A DNA stretch of 64,000 nt from Acetatifactor sp. Its GTDB lineage: Bacteria > Bacillota > Clostridia > Lachnospirales > Lachnospiraceae. How positions within the stretch are numbered: position 1 is the first letter of the stretch; each line of letters starts with the position of its first letter. A program made the translations under genes and the position numbers. Below the pieces are notes generated by a model, which did no database searches, was not told the origin of the DNA, and saw only the letters and a list, made by a program, of their open reading frames with translations. The stretch lies in the NCBI GenBank assembly GCA_016293615.1, contig JAEDDX010000003.1, forward strand, positions 23,302-87,301, read 5' to 3'. Shown piece by piece: positions 1 to 7,593 of this stretch.

Positions 1-325
1 AAGCGTCTGCCTTTTTGTCAATGTTCTCTTCCTTCTGCTGAACTCTGCGCTCATATCTCTGCGCTTCCGTTCTGCGTTCCTTGATCTCCTTATCCAAGTC
101 ATTCTTGGCACGAATGGACTCTTCCTTGATTTCAAGAAGCGACTCGCGTTTCTTAGCCTCAGCAGTCTTGAGAGCCTCATCAACGATCTCTCTGGCTTTA
201 TCCTGAGCGTTTCCAATGGTGGATGCAGCGGATCTCTTCTGATATTCGTTGACTATCAGAGTCGTAACAACTGCAGTGACCACAATGGCTGCCACGAGGA
301 TAAGCACCCATACAAACCACGGCAT
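1..325 (-). CDS. rny: Ribonuclease Y, N-terminal part (cut by window edge)
   Basis: Membrane-anchored endoribonuclease that starts mRNA decay in Firmicutes. Only the first 108 codons are in the window; the KH and HD domains lie outside. The protein starts MPWFVWVLILVAAIVVTAVV, a single N-terminal membrane anchor, and continues as a highly charged Lys/Glu/Arg coiled coil (from about residue 30), the standard RNase Y N-terminus. The ATG at 323-325 follows a GGAGGTG site. Position after recA and recX matches the usual Clostridia order. The gene has its own promoter, so it need not depend on recX read-through. Identity rests on the anchor plus coiled coil and on gene order, since catalytic residues are not visible. 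Confidence 0.88.
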   Translation of the reverse strand, partial: MPWFVWVLILVAAIVVTAVVTTLIVNEYQKRSAASTIGNAQDKAREIVDEALKTAEAKKRESLLEIKEESIRAKNDLDKEIKERRTEAQRYERRVQQKEENIDKKADA

Positions 326-392
326 TACAGGGGCACCTCCTTTATGCAATTTTCATTGTACATTCTAAAAACAAGCAATTTACAACACTTCA

Positions 393-421
393 ATTTTATA
401 CGCAATTCACAGTAATGTCAA
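393..421 (-). promoter_or_regulatory. Promoter of rny
   Basis: On the minus strand TTGACA (416-421) and TAAAAT (393-398) are separated by exactly 17 bases, a near-consensus sigma-A promoter in the recX-rny gap. It leaves a leader of about 60 bases before the rny start. Confidence 0.7.
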
Positions 422-454
422 GCAATTGTTGCAGATGAATCAAAAATATGGTAG

Positions 455-1096
455 TTATTCACAATCGCCGCCACAATCCGTCTCGCCGAAACCTTTCATT
501 GCTTTGCGGATGGTCTCGAAGGAAAATCCTTTTCTCTGTAAAAAGGCGTAGGTTTTGCGCAGGGTATTCGCGTCAGCCTGTTCGGGATCGACGCCCCTTT
601 TCCTTAGCAGACTGTGTACCATGGCTGCCTCATCCATACGACCGCCAAGCGCTTCCCACTCGTTCCACGCCTGCTCCAGGATGGCCCCGGGGATTCCCTT
701 GCCGAGCAGATCCTGCTCAATTCGCCTGCGGCTTCTGCTGCTCTCGTGAGCTTCTATGTAGGAAACGGCATAGCGCAGGTCATCCGTATAGTGATAGGAC
801 GCTACATACTCCAGCGCCTCTCTGATGACTTCTTCCGGGTACAAACCATCCTTGAGTTTGCGGTATAACTGTTGCTCGGTGTATTCTCTGCTCTTAAGCA
901 GATTCATGGCACGAAGCTTCGCCCGTCTGGGCAGTACTTCTGATAATATGATTTCATAATCCCTGTCCGAAATCTCCTGTCCCTCCCGGAACCCGTACTG
1001 ACGCAATTCGCCTTTGTACAGGACAAAGGCGAACTCTCCGTCAATATGTATTTTACTGCGAGATTGAGACAATTCTTCTATAGCTGTTATTCTCAT
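455..1096 (-). CDS. recX: Regulatory protein RecX
   Basis: RecX binds RecA filaments and modulates strand exchange. The 213-residue product has the family's repeating three-helix units, for example RAKLRAMNLLKSREYTEQQL (about 58-77) and RRRIEQDLLGKGIPGAILEQ (about 123-142). It lies 67 bases downstream of recA, the usual partner. The start is odd: the 14 bases ATGAGAATAACAGC occur twice, 16 bases apart, so a second ATG lies just upstream but out of frame. No good ribosome site precedes the in-frame ATG. A stem-loop lies between recA and recX. Expression of RecX is therefore probably low and linked to recA. The C-terminus, FGETDCGGDCE, is unusually Cys-rich. Confidence 0.9.
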   Translation of the reverse strand: MRITAIEELSQSRSKIHIDGEFAFVLYKGELRQYGFREGQEISDRDYEIILSEVLPRRAKLRAMNLLKSREYTEQQLYRKLKDGLYPEEVIREALEYVASYHYTDDLRYAVSYIEAHESSRSRRRIEQDLLGKGIPGAILEQAWNEWEALGGRMDEAAMVHSLLRKRGVDPEQADANTLRKTYAFLQRKGFSFETIRKAMKGFGETDCGGDCE

Positions 1097-1112
1097 GGGC
1101 TGTTATTCTCAT
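1083..1112 (-). repeat. 16-base tandem duplication across the recX start codon
   Basis: The 14-mer ATGAGAATAACAGC (minus strand) is present at 1099-1112 and again at 1083-1096, separated by CC. The second copy carries the annotated recX start. The first copy's ATG is shifted by 16 bases and so reads in a different frame. Confidence 0.85.
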
Positions 1113-1153
1113 ATTGTGATTCTCACACTGCAATGCAATCAATGCATCACAAT
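1113..1153 (-). other. recA-recX intergenic stem-loop
   Basis: Perfect 8-base inverted repeat ATTGTGAT / ATCACAAT (1113-1120 and 1146-1153) with further internal pairing around TGCAATGCAATCAATGCA. It has no U-tract, so it looks like a processing or attenuation structure rather than a full terminator. Confidence 0.45.
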
Positions 1154-1163
1154 TGTGAAATGC

Positions 1164-2183
1164 TTATTCCTCGGCAGCCTGTGTTTCTTTGTCGAAGCCA
1201 TAATGTGCGCGTACCTTGTCGGCAATCACTTCACAAACCATGGGGTTGTCTTTCAGATACTGCTTGGCATTCTCACGGCCCTGTCCGATCTTGTTGCCCT
1301 CGTAGGCATACCATGCGCCGGACTTCACAACAATGTCCAGACCGGCAGCCAGGTCAAGGATGTCGCCTTCCTTGGAGATACCCTCGCCGAACATAATGTC
1401 AAATTCAGCCTCCTTGAAGGGAGGTGCAATTTTGTTCTTAACGACTTTCACCCTGGTGCGGTTACCGATGACCTCGCCGCCCTGCTTCAGGGACTCGATG
1501 CGTCTGACATCCATACGCACCGAGGAGTAGAACTTCAGTGCGCGTCCGCCTGTGGTAGTCTCGGGATTGCCGAACATGACACCGACCTTCTCACGCAGCT
1601 GGTTGATAAAAATGACGGTACAATTTGATTTGCTGATGACTGCTGTCAGCTTACGAAGGGCCTGTGACATCAATCGCGCCTGCAAACCCACATGGCTGTC
1701 TCCCATGTCACCGTCGATCTCAGCCTTGGGAACCAGAGCCGCAACAGAGTCCACTACGACGATATCGATCGCGCCGGAACGCACCATGGTCTCTGTGATC
1801 TCCAGAGCCTGCTCGCCGTTATCGGGCTGTGAAATATAAAGGTTGTCGATGTCAACGCCGATGTTCTTCGCATATACGGGATCCAGCGCATGTTCCGCAT
1901 CGATAAAGCCGGCGATGCCGCCGCGCTTCTGCACCTCAGCAATCATGTGCAGGGTAACAGTCGTTTTACCACTGGACTCAGGTCCGTAAATTTCCACGAT
2001 TCTTCCCTTGGGAATACCGCCGAGGCCAAGCGCAATGTCAAGGCTCAGGGAACCGGTAGGAATCGTCTCTACATTCATCTGTGCGGAAGGGTCGCCAAGC
2101 TTCATAACCGCTCCCTTACCGTACTGCTTCTCAATCTGGCTTATGGCCGCATCCAATGCTTTCAGTTTTTCATTTCTTTCCAT
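1164..2183 (-). CDS. recA: Recombinase RecA
   Basis: ATP-dependent strand-exchange protein and co-protease for LexA. The 339-residue product has the Walker A GPESSGKT (67-74), a Walker B strand (IDIVVVDSVAALVPKAEIDG region), the L1/L2 DNA-binding loops (INQLREKVGVMFGNPETTTG) and a short acidic C-terminus. I chose the ATG at 2181-2183 (MERNEKLKALD) rather than the frame's earlier start nine codons upstream, because GGGAGA lies at the right distance and the family begins here. Two LexA boxes and a promoter lie just upstream, so it is SOS-inducible; recX follows. Confidence 0.98.
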   Translation of the reverse strand: MERNEKLKALDAAISQIEKQYGKGAVMKLGDPSAQMNVETIPTGSLSLDIALGLGGIPKGRIVEIYGPESSGKTTVTLHMIAEVQKRGGIAGFIDAEHALDPVYAKNIGVDIDNLYISQPDNGEQALEITETMVRSGAIDIVVVDSVAALVPKAEIDGDMGDSHVGLQARLMSQALRKLTAVISKSNCTVIFINQLREKVGVMFGNPETTTGGRALKFYSSVRMDVRRIESLKQGGEVIGNRTRVKVVKNKIAPPFKEAEFDIMFGEGISKEGDILDLAAGLDIVVKSGAWYAYEGNKIGQGRENAKQYLKDNPMVCEVIADKVRAHYGFDKETQAAEE

Positions 2184-2203
2184 TCGAAATCTCCCTCTCT
2201 GGC

Positions 2204-2217
2204 AGAACAAATGTTCC
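2204..2217 (-). promoter_or_regulatory. LexA (SOS) box, downstream copy
   Basis: AGAACAAATGTTCC on the plus strand contains a perfect GAAC-N4-GTTC palindrome and matches 13 of 14 positions of the Firmicutes LexA consensus CGAACRNRYGTTYC. It lies just downstream of the expected recA transcription start. Confidence 0.8.
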
Positions 2218-2226
2218 TTAATTTAA

Positions 2227-2255
2227 AGAATAAAACATTTGTTCGGTTTTGTCAA
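2227..2255 (-). promoter_or_regulatory. Promoter of recA
   Basis: TTGACA (2250-2255), a 17-base spacer and TATTCT (2227-2232) on the minus strand. The leader is about 35 bases. The spacer holds one LexA box and the second follows the start point. Confidence 0.85.
2232..2245 (-). promoter_or_regulatory. LexA (SOS) box inside the recA promoter spacer
   Basis: CGAACAAATGTTTT on the minus strand matches 13 of 14 positions of CGAACRNRYGTTYC. It occupies the spacer between the -35 and -10 hexamers of recA, where bound LexA would block polymerase directly. Confidence 0.8.
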
Positions 2256-2851
2256 TCATTTCTTTTGGTTCATTTGCTTCTTTTGAAGCATTTGTGATTG
2301 TAATCTTAGAATACTTCTATTTGAGTACAATAAACCTCCCTCAACAGGCATCACCCCCTACCTCTTTGCCGAATCTTTCACTGTTGGATTTTGTCTGAAT
2401 TTTCTGGCGAAGTGCCGGAACCGGTGCCGTCTGATACGGCAGAAAGAATAAAGAATCTGGATTTGTCTGATCAGAAACACTGTCTCACAGGGACAGTCGA
2501 TACAACAGTTTTTCAGTATCGGGACCTGATAGCCTGCCTGTTTTACGCCCGGGAAGTCCGGTGATGAGGCTGCAATACCGGTGAACAGGATTCGCAGCTT
2601 ACGAGGCACGTGCTTCATCTGCTCCCGCCTGCTTTTGTTCATTATATCATATATATTTATACGGCGCAACAATTTTGTATGAATAGGTTAGCAATCGGTT
2701 TGATATACAAAAGCTTGCATGAACCGAGACTGCTGCCAAATCAGTTTTTCCCGCGTCAGCGCCCACACATGCGTCGTATCGTAGCGCGCGTGCGCATCCA
2801 AACGAAACATATTTATCGTATCAGGAACGATGGTTCTCCTACTGATTATGA
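2256..2851. other. Long region with no recognisable gene; candidate small-RNA locus
   Basis: About 600 bases between recA and the cinA terminator hold no protein I can recognise. A minus-strand frame (2358-2672, with an in-frame ATG at 2616-2618 behind CGGGAGCAG) would give about 86 residues, but its composition is Arg/Cys/Phe-rich with no family features. A strong extended -10 promoter (2641-2669) fires into the region. A GCTTC/GAAGC mini-hairpin lies near 2276-2289. The region could be a structured RNA, a decayed gene or a leader; the sequence alone does not decide. Confidence 0.4.
2641..2669 (-). promoter_or_regulatory. Extended -10 promoter upstream of the unassigned region
   Basis: Minus strand TTGCGC (2664-2669), 17-base spacer, then TGA-TATAAT (-10 at 2641-2646), an extended -10. 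It points towards recA but lies about 450 bases before it, with recA having its own promoter. Confidence 0.6.
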
Positions 2852-2890
2852 TAAAAAATGCCCTCCGACCGGCTGACCGGCAAGGAGGGC
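2852..2890 (-). terminator. Intrinsic terminator after cinA
   Basis: Minus strand stem GCCCTCC / GGAGGGC (2884-2890, 2860-2866) with an inner GCCGGTCAGCCGGT loop, followed by ATTTTTTAT. It ends the yicC-to-cinA transcript. Confidence 0.85.
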
Positions 2891-2998
2891 GCGTCACAAC
2901 ATATTGAAAGGTGCAGGGCTTTTGCGTACCTTTTGTCATGCATTTACTCCGGAACTTTATTCCTGGACTTTATTCCTGACGCATGACATCTCCTTCCG

Positions 2999-4267
2999 TC
3001 AATCCTTCTTGCCGAAGGTCACCTTGCTCATGTACTCGAGCAGGCATCTTCTGGTCAGGATCAAGGCACAGGCAGCTGCGGATTCACGGATCTTATTTCG
3101 ATTGCCGGAGAAATGATACTCCTCCGCAACCGTCGTCCCCTTGACACTGCAGGCGATGTAGACCAGACCTGCAGGTCTGTCTCCGTCACCCTCGGGGCCT
3201 GCCAGACCGGTCACAGCCACAGCAACATCCGCTTTTGCAAACTCAGCCGCTCCCTCTGCCATGTCCTCGGCAACCTGCCGGCTGACCGCGGTATGCTTCT
3301 GGAGAACCGGCTTCTTGACGCCGAGAATTCTCTTCTTCGCCTTGTTGGAATAGGTGGTCACTCCAAACTTATAGACATCGGAAACGCCCGGCACATTGAC
3401 CAGTCTTGCGCTCAGGAGTCCTCCGGTACAGGATTCCGCGCAGGTGATGGTAAAATCGTTTGCCTTAATCAGATCCACGACGGACTGTTCGAGCGTAACG
3501 CCCTCTTCGGTCGTGTAGATACTGTTGCCGAAACGGTTCTTCAGCTCCTTGACCACGGGCTTGATCAGCTTCATTGCAGCCTTTCTGTCAGCCGCGGAAG
3601 CAGTCACACGGATATGCACTTCACCGGTCTTGGCGTAAGTGGCGATGGTGGGATTTGTCTGTGCGTCGATCAAATCCTTCACCATGGTCTCGGCCTGGCT
3701 CTCTCCGACCCCGCAGATTTTCACGGTCTGGGAGCAGATGACCTGTTCGGTCAATTTCTCCAGATAGGGCAAAACCGATTCTTCAAACATCGGAATGAGT
3801 TCATTCGGCGGTCCGGGGAGCAGAATCACTTTATTTTTCTCCGTTTCAATGATGACGCCCGGTGCCGTGCCGTTGTGATTCTCCATGACGATGGCACCCT
3901 CCGGAAGCATTGCCTGCTTCCAGTTATTGTCGGTCGGTTTGATGCCTCTTCTGCTGAAATATTCCTCGATGGCAGTCTTGCTTGCCTCATGAAGCACCAA
4001 CGGTCTGCCGCAGACCTTTGCCGCTGTCTCCTTGGTCAGATCGTCCTCGGTAGGTCCCAGTCCGCCGGAAAGGATCACGATGTCGGAGCGGTCCAGCGCC
4101 GTCTTAAGCACCATTGACACTCTCTCCTCATTGTCTCCCACGACCGTCTGAAAATAGCAGGCCAGTCCCTGTGCCGCACATTTTTCGGAAAGATAAGCGG
4201 CATTGGTATTTACGATATTGCCGAGCAAAAGTTCGGTTCCGACACTAATCAATTCAACTGTTAACAT
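2999..4267 (-). CDS. cinA: CinA family protein (competence/damage-inducible; NMN amidohydrolase domain)
   Basis: CinA proteins pair an N-terminal molybdopterin-binding-like domain (ADP-ribose or NMN pyrophosphatase activity in some members) with a C-terminal nicotinamide-mononucleotide amidohydrolase domain. Seen here: SGGLGPTEDDLT (67-78), PGPPNE (151-156) and the C-terminal signature AESCTGGLLSARL (277-289). At 422 residues it is full length. It is the last gene of the yicC operon, about 110 bases after pgsA and ending before a strong terminator. A place next to recA is common in Firmicutes, where the two may be co-induced; here recA has its own promoter. NMN recycling is inferred from family knowledge. 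Confidence 0.93.
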   Translation of the reverse strand: MLTVELISVGTELLLGNIVNTNAAYLSEKCAAQGLACYFQTVVGDNEERVSMVLKTALDRSDIVILSGGLGPTEDDLTKETAAKVCGRPLVLHEASKTAIEEYFSRRGIKPTDNNWKQAMLPEGAIVMENHNGTAPGVIIETEKNKVILLPGPPNELIPMFEESVLPYLEKLTEQVICSQTVKICGVGESQAETMVKDLIDAQTNPTIATYAKTGEVHIRVTASAADRKAAMKLIKPVVKELKNRFGNSIYTTEEGVTLEQSVVDLIKANDFTITCAESCTGGLLSARLVNVPGVSDVYKFGVTTYSNKAKKRILGVKKPVLQKHTAVSRQVAEDMAEGAAEFAKADVAVAVTGLAGPEGDGDRPAGLVYIACSVKGTTVAEEYHFSGNRNKIRESAAACALILTRRCLLEYMSKVTFGKKD

Positions 4268-4379
4268 TTTTCACCCCGAAGGCTTCGCCTTCCGCTTACG
4301 GTAGTTCTCGTCCCGTATCGTATTGTTTTTCTTTGTCCAAATTGCGCTCCGCTGCCCAAATGCCCGCACAAAGCGCAGT

Positions 4380-4955
4380 TTATTTCTTATCACTCAATAC
4401 ACTTCTGTTCTTCCACAGATAATCCATCAGGGAAATCACGGTCAGCGCAAGTGCAATCCACATCGTGATGTCGGTCAGCACCTTCATCCACTCCCACTTT
4501 TGTCCGAGATTCACGATCATCAGGCAGACCATGATCATCTGGAAGGTCGTCTTGAATTTCCCCCAATAGCTCGCAGCTATGACGACATTGCTGTCGGCAG
4601 CCACCAGCCGGAAGCCGCTGATGATGAACTCCCTGCTGATAATCACAACGACGATCCAGGCAGGAATTCTCTCCATCTCAACCAGCACGATCAACGCTGC
4701 ACATACCAGAAGCTTGTCCGCCAGCGGATCCGCGAATTTTCCAAAGGTCGTTACCAGATTGTATTTTCTCGCGATTTTACCGTCTGCGAGGTCGGTCAGA
4801 CTCGCCAGGATGAAAATCGCCAGCGCAATCCAGTCTGCCACTTCAATGGTAAGTCCAAACCATCCCTCGGGTCCGCCCAGAAGAACGATAATGAACGGAA
4901 TGATCAGAAACACTCTGAAAAGAGTCAATTTATTCGGCAGGTTCATATCTTTCAT
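4380..4955 (-). CDS. pgsA: CDP-diacylglycerol-glycerol-3-phosphate 3-phosphatidyltransferase
   Basis: Makes phosphatidylglycerol phosphate, the committed step to phosphatidylglycerol and cardiolipin. The CDP-alcohol phosphotransferase signature D(x2)DG(x2)AR(x8)G(x3)D(x3)D is complete: D55, D58, G59, A62, R63, G72, D76, D80. There are four to five hydrophobic membrane segments, and 191 residues is usual. The start ATG is preceded by GGAG at a rather long distance (11 bases); an internal ATG three codons on is an alternative. It lies between rimO and cinA in the same operon. Confidence 0.95.
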   Translation of the reverse strand: MKDMNLPNKLTLFRVFLIIPFIIVLLGGPEGWFGLTIEVADWIALAIFILASLTDLADGKIARKYNLVTTFGKFADPLADKLLVCAALIVLVEMERIPAWIVVVIISREFIISGFRLVAADSNVVIAASYWGKFKTTFQMIMVCLMIVNLGQKWEWMKVLTDITMWIALALTVISLMDYLWKNRSVLSDKK

Positions 4956-4994
4956 GTAAGCAATCGCTCCTTCCTACGTCTCATCATGTATCAA

Positions 4995-6323
4995 TCAGCC
5001 ATAATAAGGCTCGCCGATCAGGTCATATTCATTGAAATCGGTAACCAATACAGGAACGATGTCTCCTGTGACTAAGGTCGCCGTAGTATTTAAGAAGAGA
5101 TAACCGTCCACATTCGGGGCGTCCCGGTAGGTTCTGGTCACATAGACATCCTCGTCCGCAACCTTGCCCTCCACCATGACTTCCAGAATCGTTCCGACCA
5201 GCTCCCCGGCCTTTTCAAAGGCGATCTCTTGTTGCAGCTCCATCAGTTCATCGCGGCGCGCTTCTTTCACTTCCTGCGGTATCTGGTCAGGCATTTCAGC
5301 CGCGGGGGTATCCTCCTCCTGCGAGTAGCAAAATACGCCGAGTCTGTCGAATTCCATCTCATTGATGAAACGATACAGCTCCTCGAAGTCCTCCTGCGTC
5401 TCTCCGGGAAACCCGCTGATCAGGGTGGTTCTTAAGCAGATATCCGGAATCCTCTCGCGAAGCATCGCAATCTTTTCGCGAAGCTCCTCCTGACTCGTGC
5501 GCCGCCCCATCCTCTTTAAGATCGGGTCAGAGGCGTGCTGGATCGGGATGTCCAGATAGTGGCATACCTTCGGATTGGTCGCAATCGTCTCCACCAGCTG
5601 CGGGGTGATCTCCTCCGGATAGCAATACAGCAGCCGGATCCACTCTATGCCGTCGATCCCTGAAAGTTCGTCCAAAAGCTCGGGCAATCTCTTTCTGCCG
5701 TACAGGTCCACGCCGTACATCGTCGTCTCCTGTGCCACAAGGATGAGTTCCTTCACCCCGCCTTCGGCCAGTTTTTCCGCCTGCTTCAGCAGATCCTCCA
5801 TGAGGATGCTTCTATAATTGCCGCGAACCTTCGGTATGATACAGTAGGTGCATCGTTTGTTGCAGCCCTCTGCAATCTTCAGATAAGCAAAATGTCCGCC
5901 GGTGGTCAGCACTCTGTCATTGTATACGGGAGGAGTGGCGTTGATGTCACGGTAGAAATTGACCGCGCAGCCGTCGAGCGCCTGGGAAACCGCTTCATCA
6001 ATGCAGTCGATGGACATCGTGCCGATGCAGGCGTCCACCTCCGGGATTTCTTCCCGGATCTCTTCCCGGTATCTCTGTGCCAGACATCCTGCAGCTATCA
6101 GAACCCTAAGCTTCCCGCCCTGCTTTAACTGTGCCATCTCGAGCAGGGTATTGATGCTCTCTTCCTTGGCGTCGCCGATAAAGCAGCAGGTATTCACAAC
6201 TACTATCTCGGCCTGCGTTTCATCGTCGGTGAAGGTATACCCCTTCTTTGCAAGCATGCCGAGCATCATCTCCGTATCGACCAGATTTTTATCACAGCCG
6301 AGGGACACAAACATTATCTTCAT
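4995..6323 (-). CDS. rimO: Ribosomal protein S12 methylthiotransferase RimO
   Basis: Radical-SAM enzyme that methylthiolates Asp of ribosomal protein S12. The N-terminal MTTase cluster ligands are C10 (SLGCDKN), C46 (VNTCCF) and C80 (AAGCLAQRY); the radical-SAM cluster is CNKRCTYC (C154, C158, C161); a TRAM domain occupies the last 65 or so residues. SLGCDKNxVD and the overall pattern favour RimO over MiaB. I place the start at the ATG at 6321-6323 (MKIMFVSLGC), behind GGGAAG, rather than seven codons earlier. It follows rpoZ by about 50 bases and precedes pgsA by about 40. Confidence 0.95.
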   Translation of the reverse strand: MKIMFVSLGCDKNLVDTEMMLGMLAKKGYTFTDDETQAEIVVVNTCCFIGDAKEESINTLLEMAQLKQGGKLRVLIAAGCLAQRYREEIREEIPEVDACIGTMSIDCIDEAVSQALDGCAVNFYRDINATPPVYNDRVLTTGGHFAYLKIAEGCNKRCTYCIIPKVRGNYRSILMEDLLKQAEKLAEGGVKELILVAQETTMYGVDLYGRKRLPELLDELSGIDGIEWIRLLYCYPEEITPQLVETIATNPKVCHYLDIPIQHASDPILKRMGRRTSQEELREKIAMLRERIPDICLRTTLISGFPGETQEDFEELYRFINEMEFDRLGVFCYSQEEDTPAAEMPDQIPQEVKEARRDELMELQQEIAFEKAGELVGTILEVMVEGKVADEDVYVTRTYRDAPNVDGYLFLNTTATLVTGDIVPVLVTDFNEYDLIGEPYYG

Positions 6324-6376
6324 GACAGTACTTCCCACATTCAAAGCAGCCGGTCACAAAACCGGCCACCAGGTAA

Positions 6377-6610
6377 TCAGTCTTCGTCTCCCAGGATTTT
6401 GATCTGTCCCCGGTTCAACTCGTCGATAGCGATGGAAAGGGGCTTTCTGTCCTTTCCTGCAACAAGGGGTTCATCCCCGCTGATGATCTGTCTCGCTCTC
6501 TTGGAGGTTGCCATTACGATAGAGTAACGGCTGTTTACTACGGGTGCCTCACCGGGCTCAACCTCGCTGTTTACGACTTTCATTAAGTCTGAATAAGATG
6601 GATGTAACAT
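6377..6610 (-). CDS. rpoZ: DNA-directed RNA polymerase omega subunit
   Basis: Small core-polymerase subunit that helps assemble beta-prime. The 77-residue protein has the family core NSRYSIVMATSKRARQI (about 26-42) and a C-terminal KPLSIAIDELNRGQIKI. The immediate neighbour of gmk, only one base away, as in most Firmicutes. Translation is probably coupled to gmk. Confidence 0.95.
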   Translation of the reverse strand: MLHPSYSDLMKVVNSEVEPGEAPVVNSRYSIVMATSKRARQIISGDEPLVAGKDRKPLSIAIDELNRGQIKILGDED

Positions 6611-6611
6611 T

Positions 6612-7247
6612 CTATTTGTCTCCTTTCGCGAAACCTTTCAGTTCCTCTCTGATTTTGCTGATAAATTTTTGGCTTCTGACGGGTGCGCGGCGCGCATCGT
6701 TCACCAGACGGTGCACTTCTTCCACACATTCGTCAAGTTGGTCATTGACCACTATATAATCATAGGCTTCGATGCCTTCTGATTCCTCCACTGCACGGGA
6801 AAGTCTCTCCTCGATGACTTCCATCGTCTCCGTTCCCCTGCCGACCAGTCTTCTCTTCAGCTCGTCCGCATTGGGAGGCGTGATGAAAAGCAGCAGACTT
6901 TCAGGGTACTGTTCGCGAATCTTGAGAGCTCCCTGAATCTCTATCTCCAAAATGACATTCCTGCCTGCTTCAAGGTTCTCCTCGACATAGGCCCGGGGCG
7001 ATCCGTAATAATTGCCGCAGTACTCCGCATATTCGATCAGACCGTTCTGTGCGATGGTCTTCTCGAATTCCTCCCTGGTTCTGAAGAAATATTCCACGCC
7101 ATCCTGTTCTCCCTCTCTGGGTTCTCTGGTCGTCATGGATATGGACAGTACATACTCATCATACTTCTTCATCAGGTTCTTAACAACTGTACCCTTCCCT
7201 GCTCCGGAAAAACCGGAAAGGACGATCAGAATTCCTTTTTTGTCCAT
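6612..7247 (-). CDS. gmk: Guanylate kinase
   Basis: Converts GMP to GDP using ATP. Seen: P-loop GFSGAGKGT (12-20), the GMP-binding SxxTRxPRxGE stretch (SMTTREPREGEQDG, about 37-50) and DYIVVNDQLD near the C-terminus. At 211 residues it is normal length. It sits between remA and rpoZ in the standard Firmicutes arrangement. It takes the product of guaA, whose gene lies 20 kb away in this window. Confidence 0.97.
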   Translation of the reverse strand: MDKKGILIVLSGFSGAGKGTVVKNLMKKYDEYVLSISMTTREPREGEQDGVEYFFRTREEFEKTIAQNGLIEYAEYCGNYYGSPRAYVEENLEAGRNVILEIEIQGALKIREQYPESLLLFITPPNADELKRRLVGRGTETMEVIEERLSRAVEESEGIEAYDYIVVNDQLDECVEEVHRLVNDARRAPVRSQKFISKIREELKGFAKGDK

Positions 7248-7274
7248 GAAACAGCATCCTTTCTGTGAATCCTA

Positions 7275-7568
7275 TTACTTTTTCGTGCCGCAGTTCTCAG
7301 CGTTGCTGCCGGCTTCCTCTCTCGCATCCGGATCGCTCTGCGCCCGTCCCGCAATGGTCTCCGGCAAGAGAGCGGAAAGAACGATCTGGCTGTTCTCCAT
7401 CATAAGGACCGACTTGGTCTTGCGACCCTGCGTGGCATCTATTACGCTGCCCTTTTCCCTTGCGCTCTGTACCATACGGCGCACCGGCGCGGACTCCGGG
7501 CTTACCACTGCAATGATTTTATCGATGTTGACAATATTTCCGAATCCGACATGTACCAGATTATTCAT
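7275..7568 (-). CDS. remA: RemA/DUF370 family DNA-binding regulator
   Basis: RemA activates matrix and osmoprotection genes in Bacillus by forming a ring that wraps DNA. The conserved core is present: NNLVHVGFGNIVNIDKIIA (2-20), SPESAPVRRMV, IDATQGRKTKSVL and the closing ALLPETIAGR. The frame runs 29 codons upstream, but the ATG at 7566-7568 has GGGAG five bases before it and begins exactly where the family does. The last 20 residues (acidic tail ending NCGTKK) extend beyond the Bacillus protein. It lies between yicC and gmk. Confidence 0.93.
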   Translation of the reverse strand: MNNLVHVGFGNIVNIDKIIAVVSPESAPVRRMVQSAREKGSVIDATQGRKTKSVLMMENSQIVLSALLPETIAGRAQSDPDAREEAGSNAENCGTKK

Positions 7569-7593
7569 ACATACTCCCGACGAAACATTCCTA

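Noticed and set aside
2358..2672. 104-codon frame upstream of recA as a gene
   Set aside because: Composition rich in Arg, Cys and Phe, no family resemblance, and only an internal ATG has a ribosome site. Kept as part of an unassigned region instead.
2950..2980. Short direct repeat CTTTATTCCTG twice after cinA
   Set aside because: Eleven bases repeated once in an intergenic tail is within what chance or slippage gives, with no structure around it.
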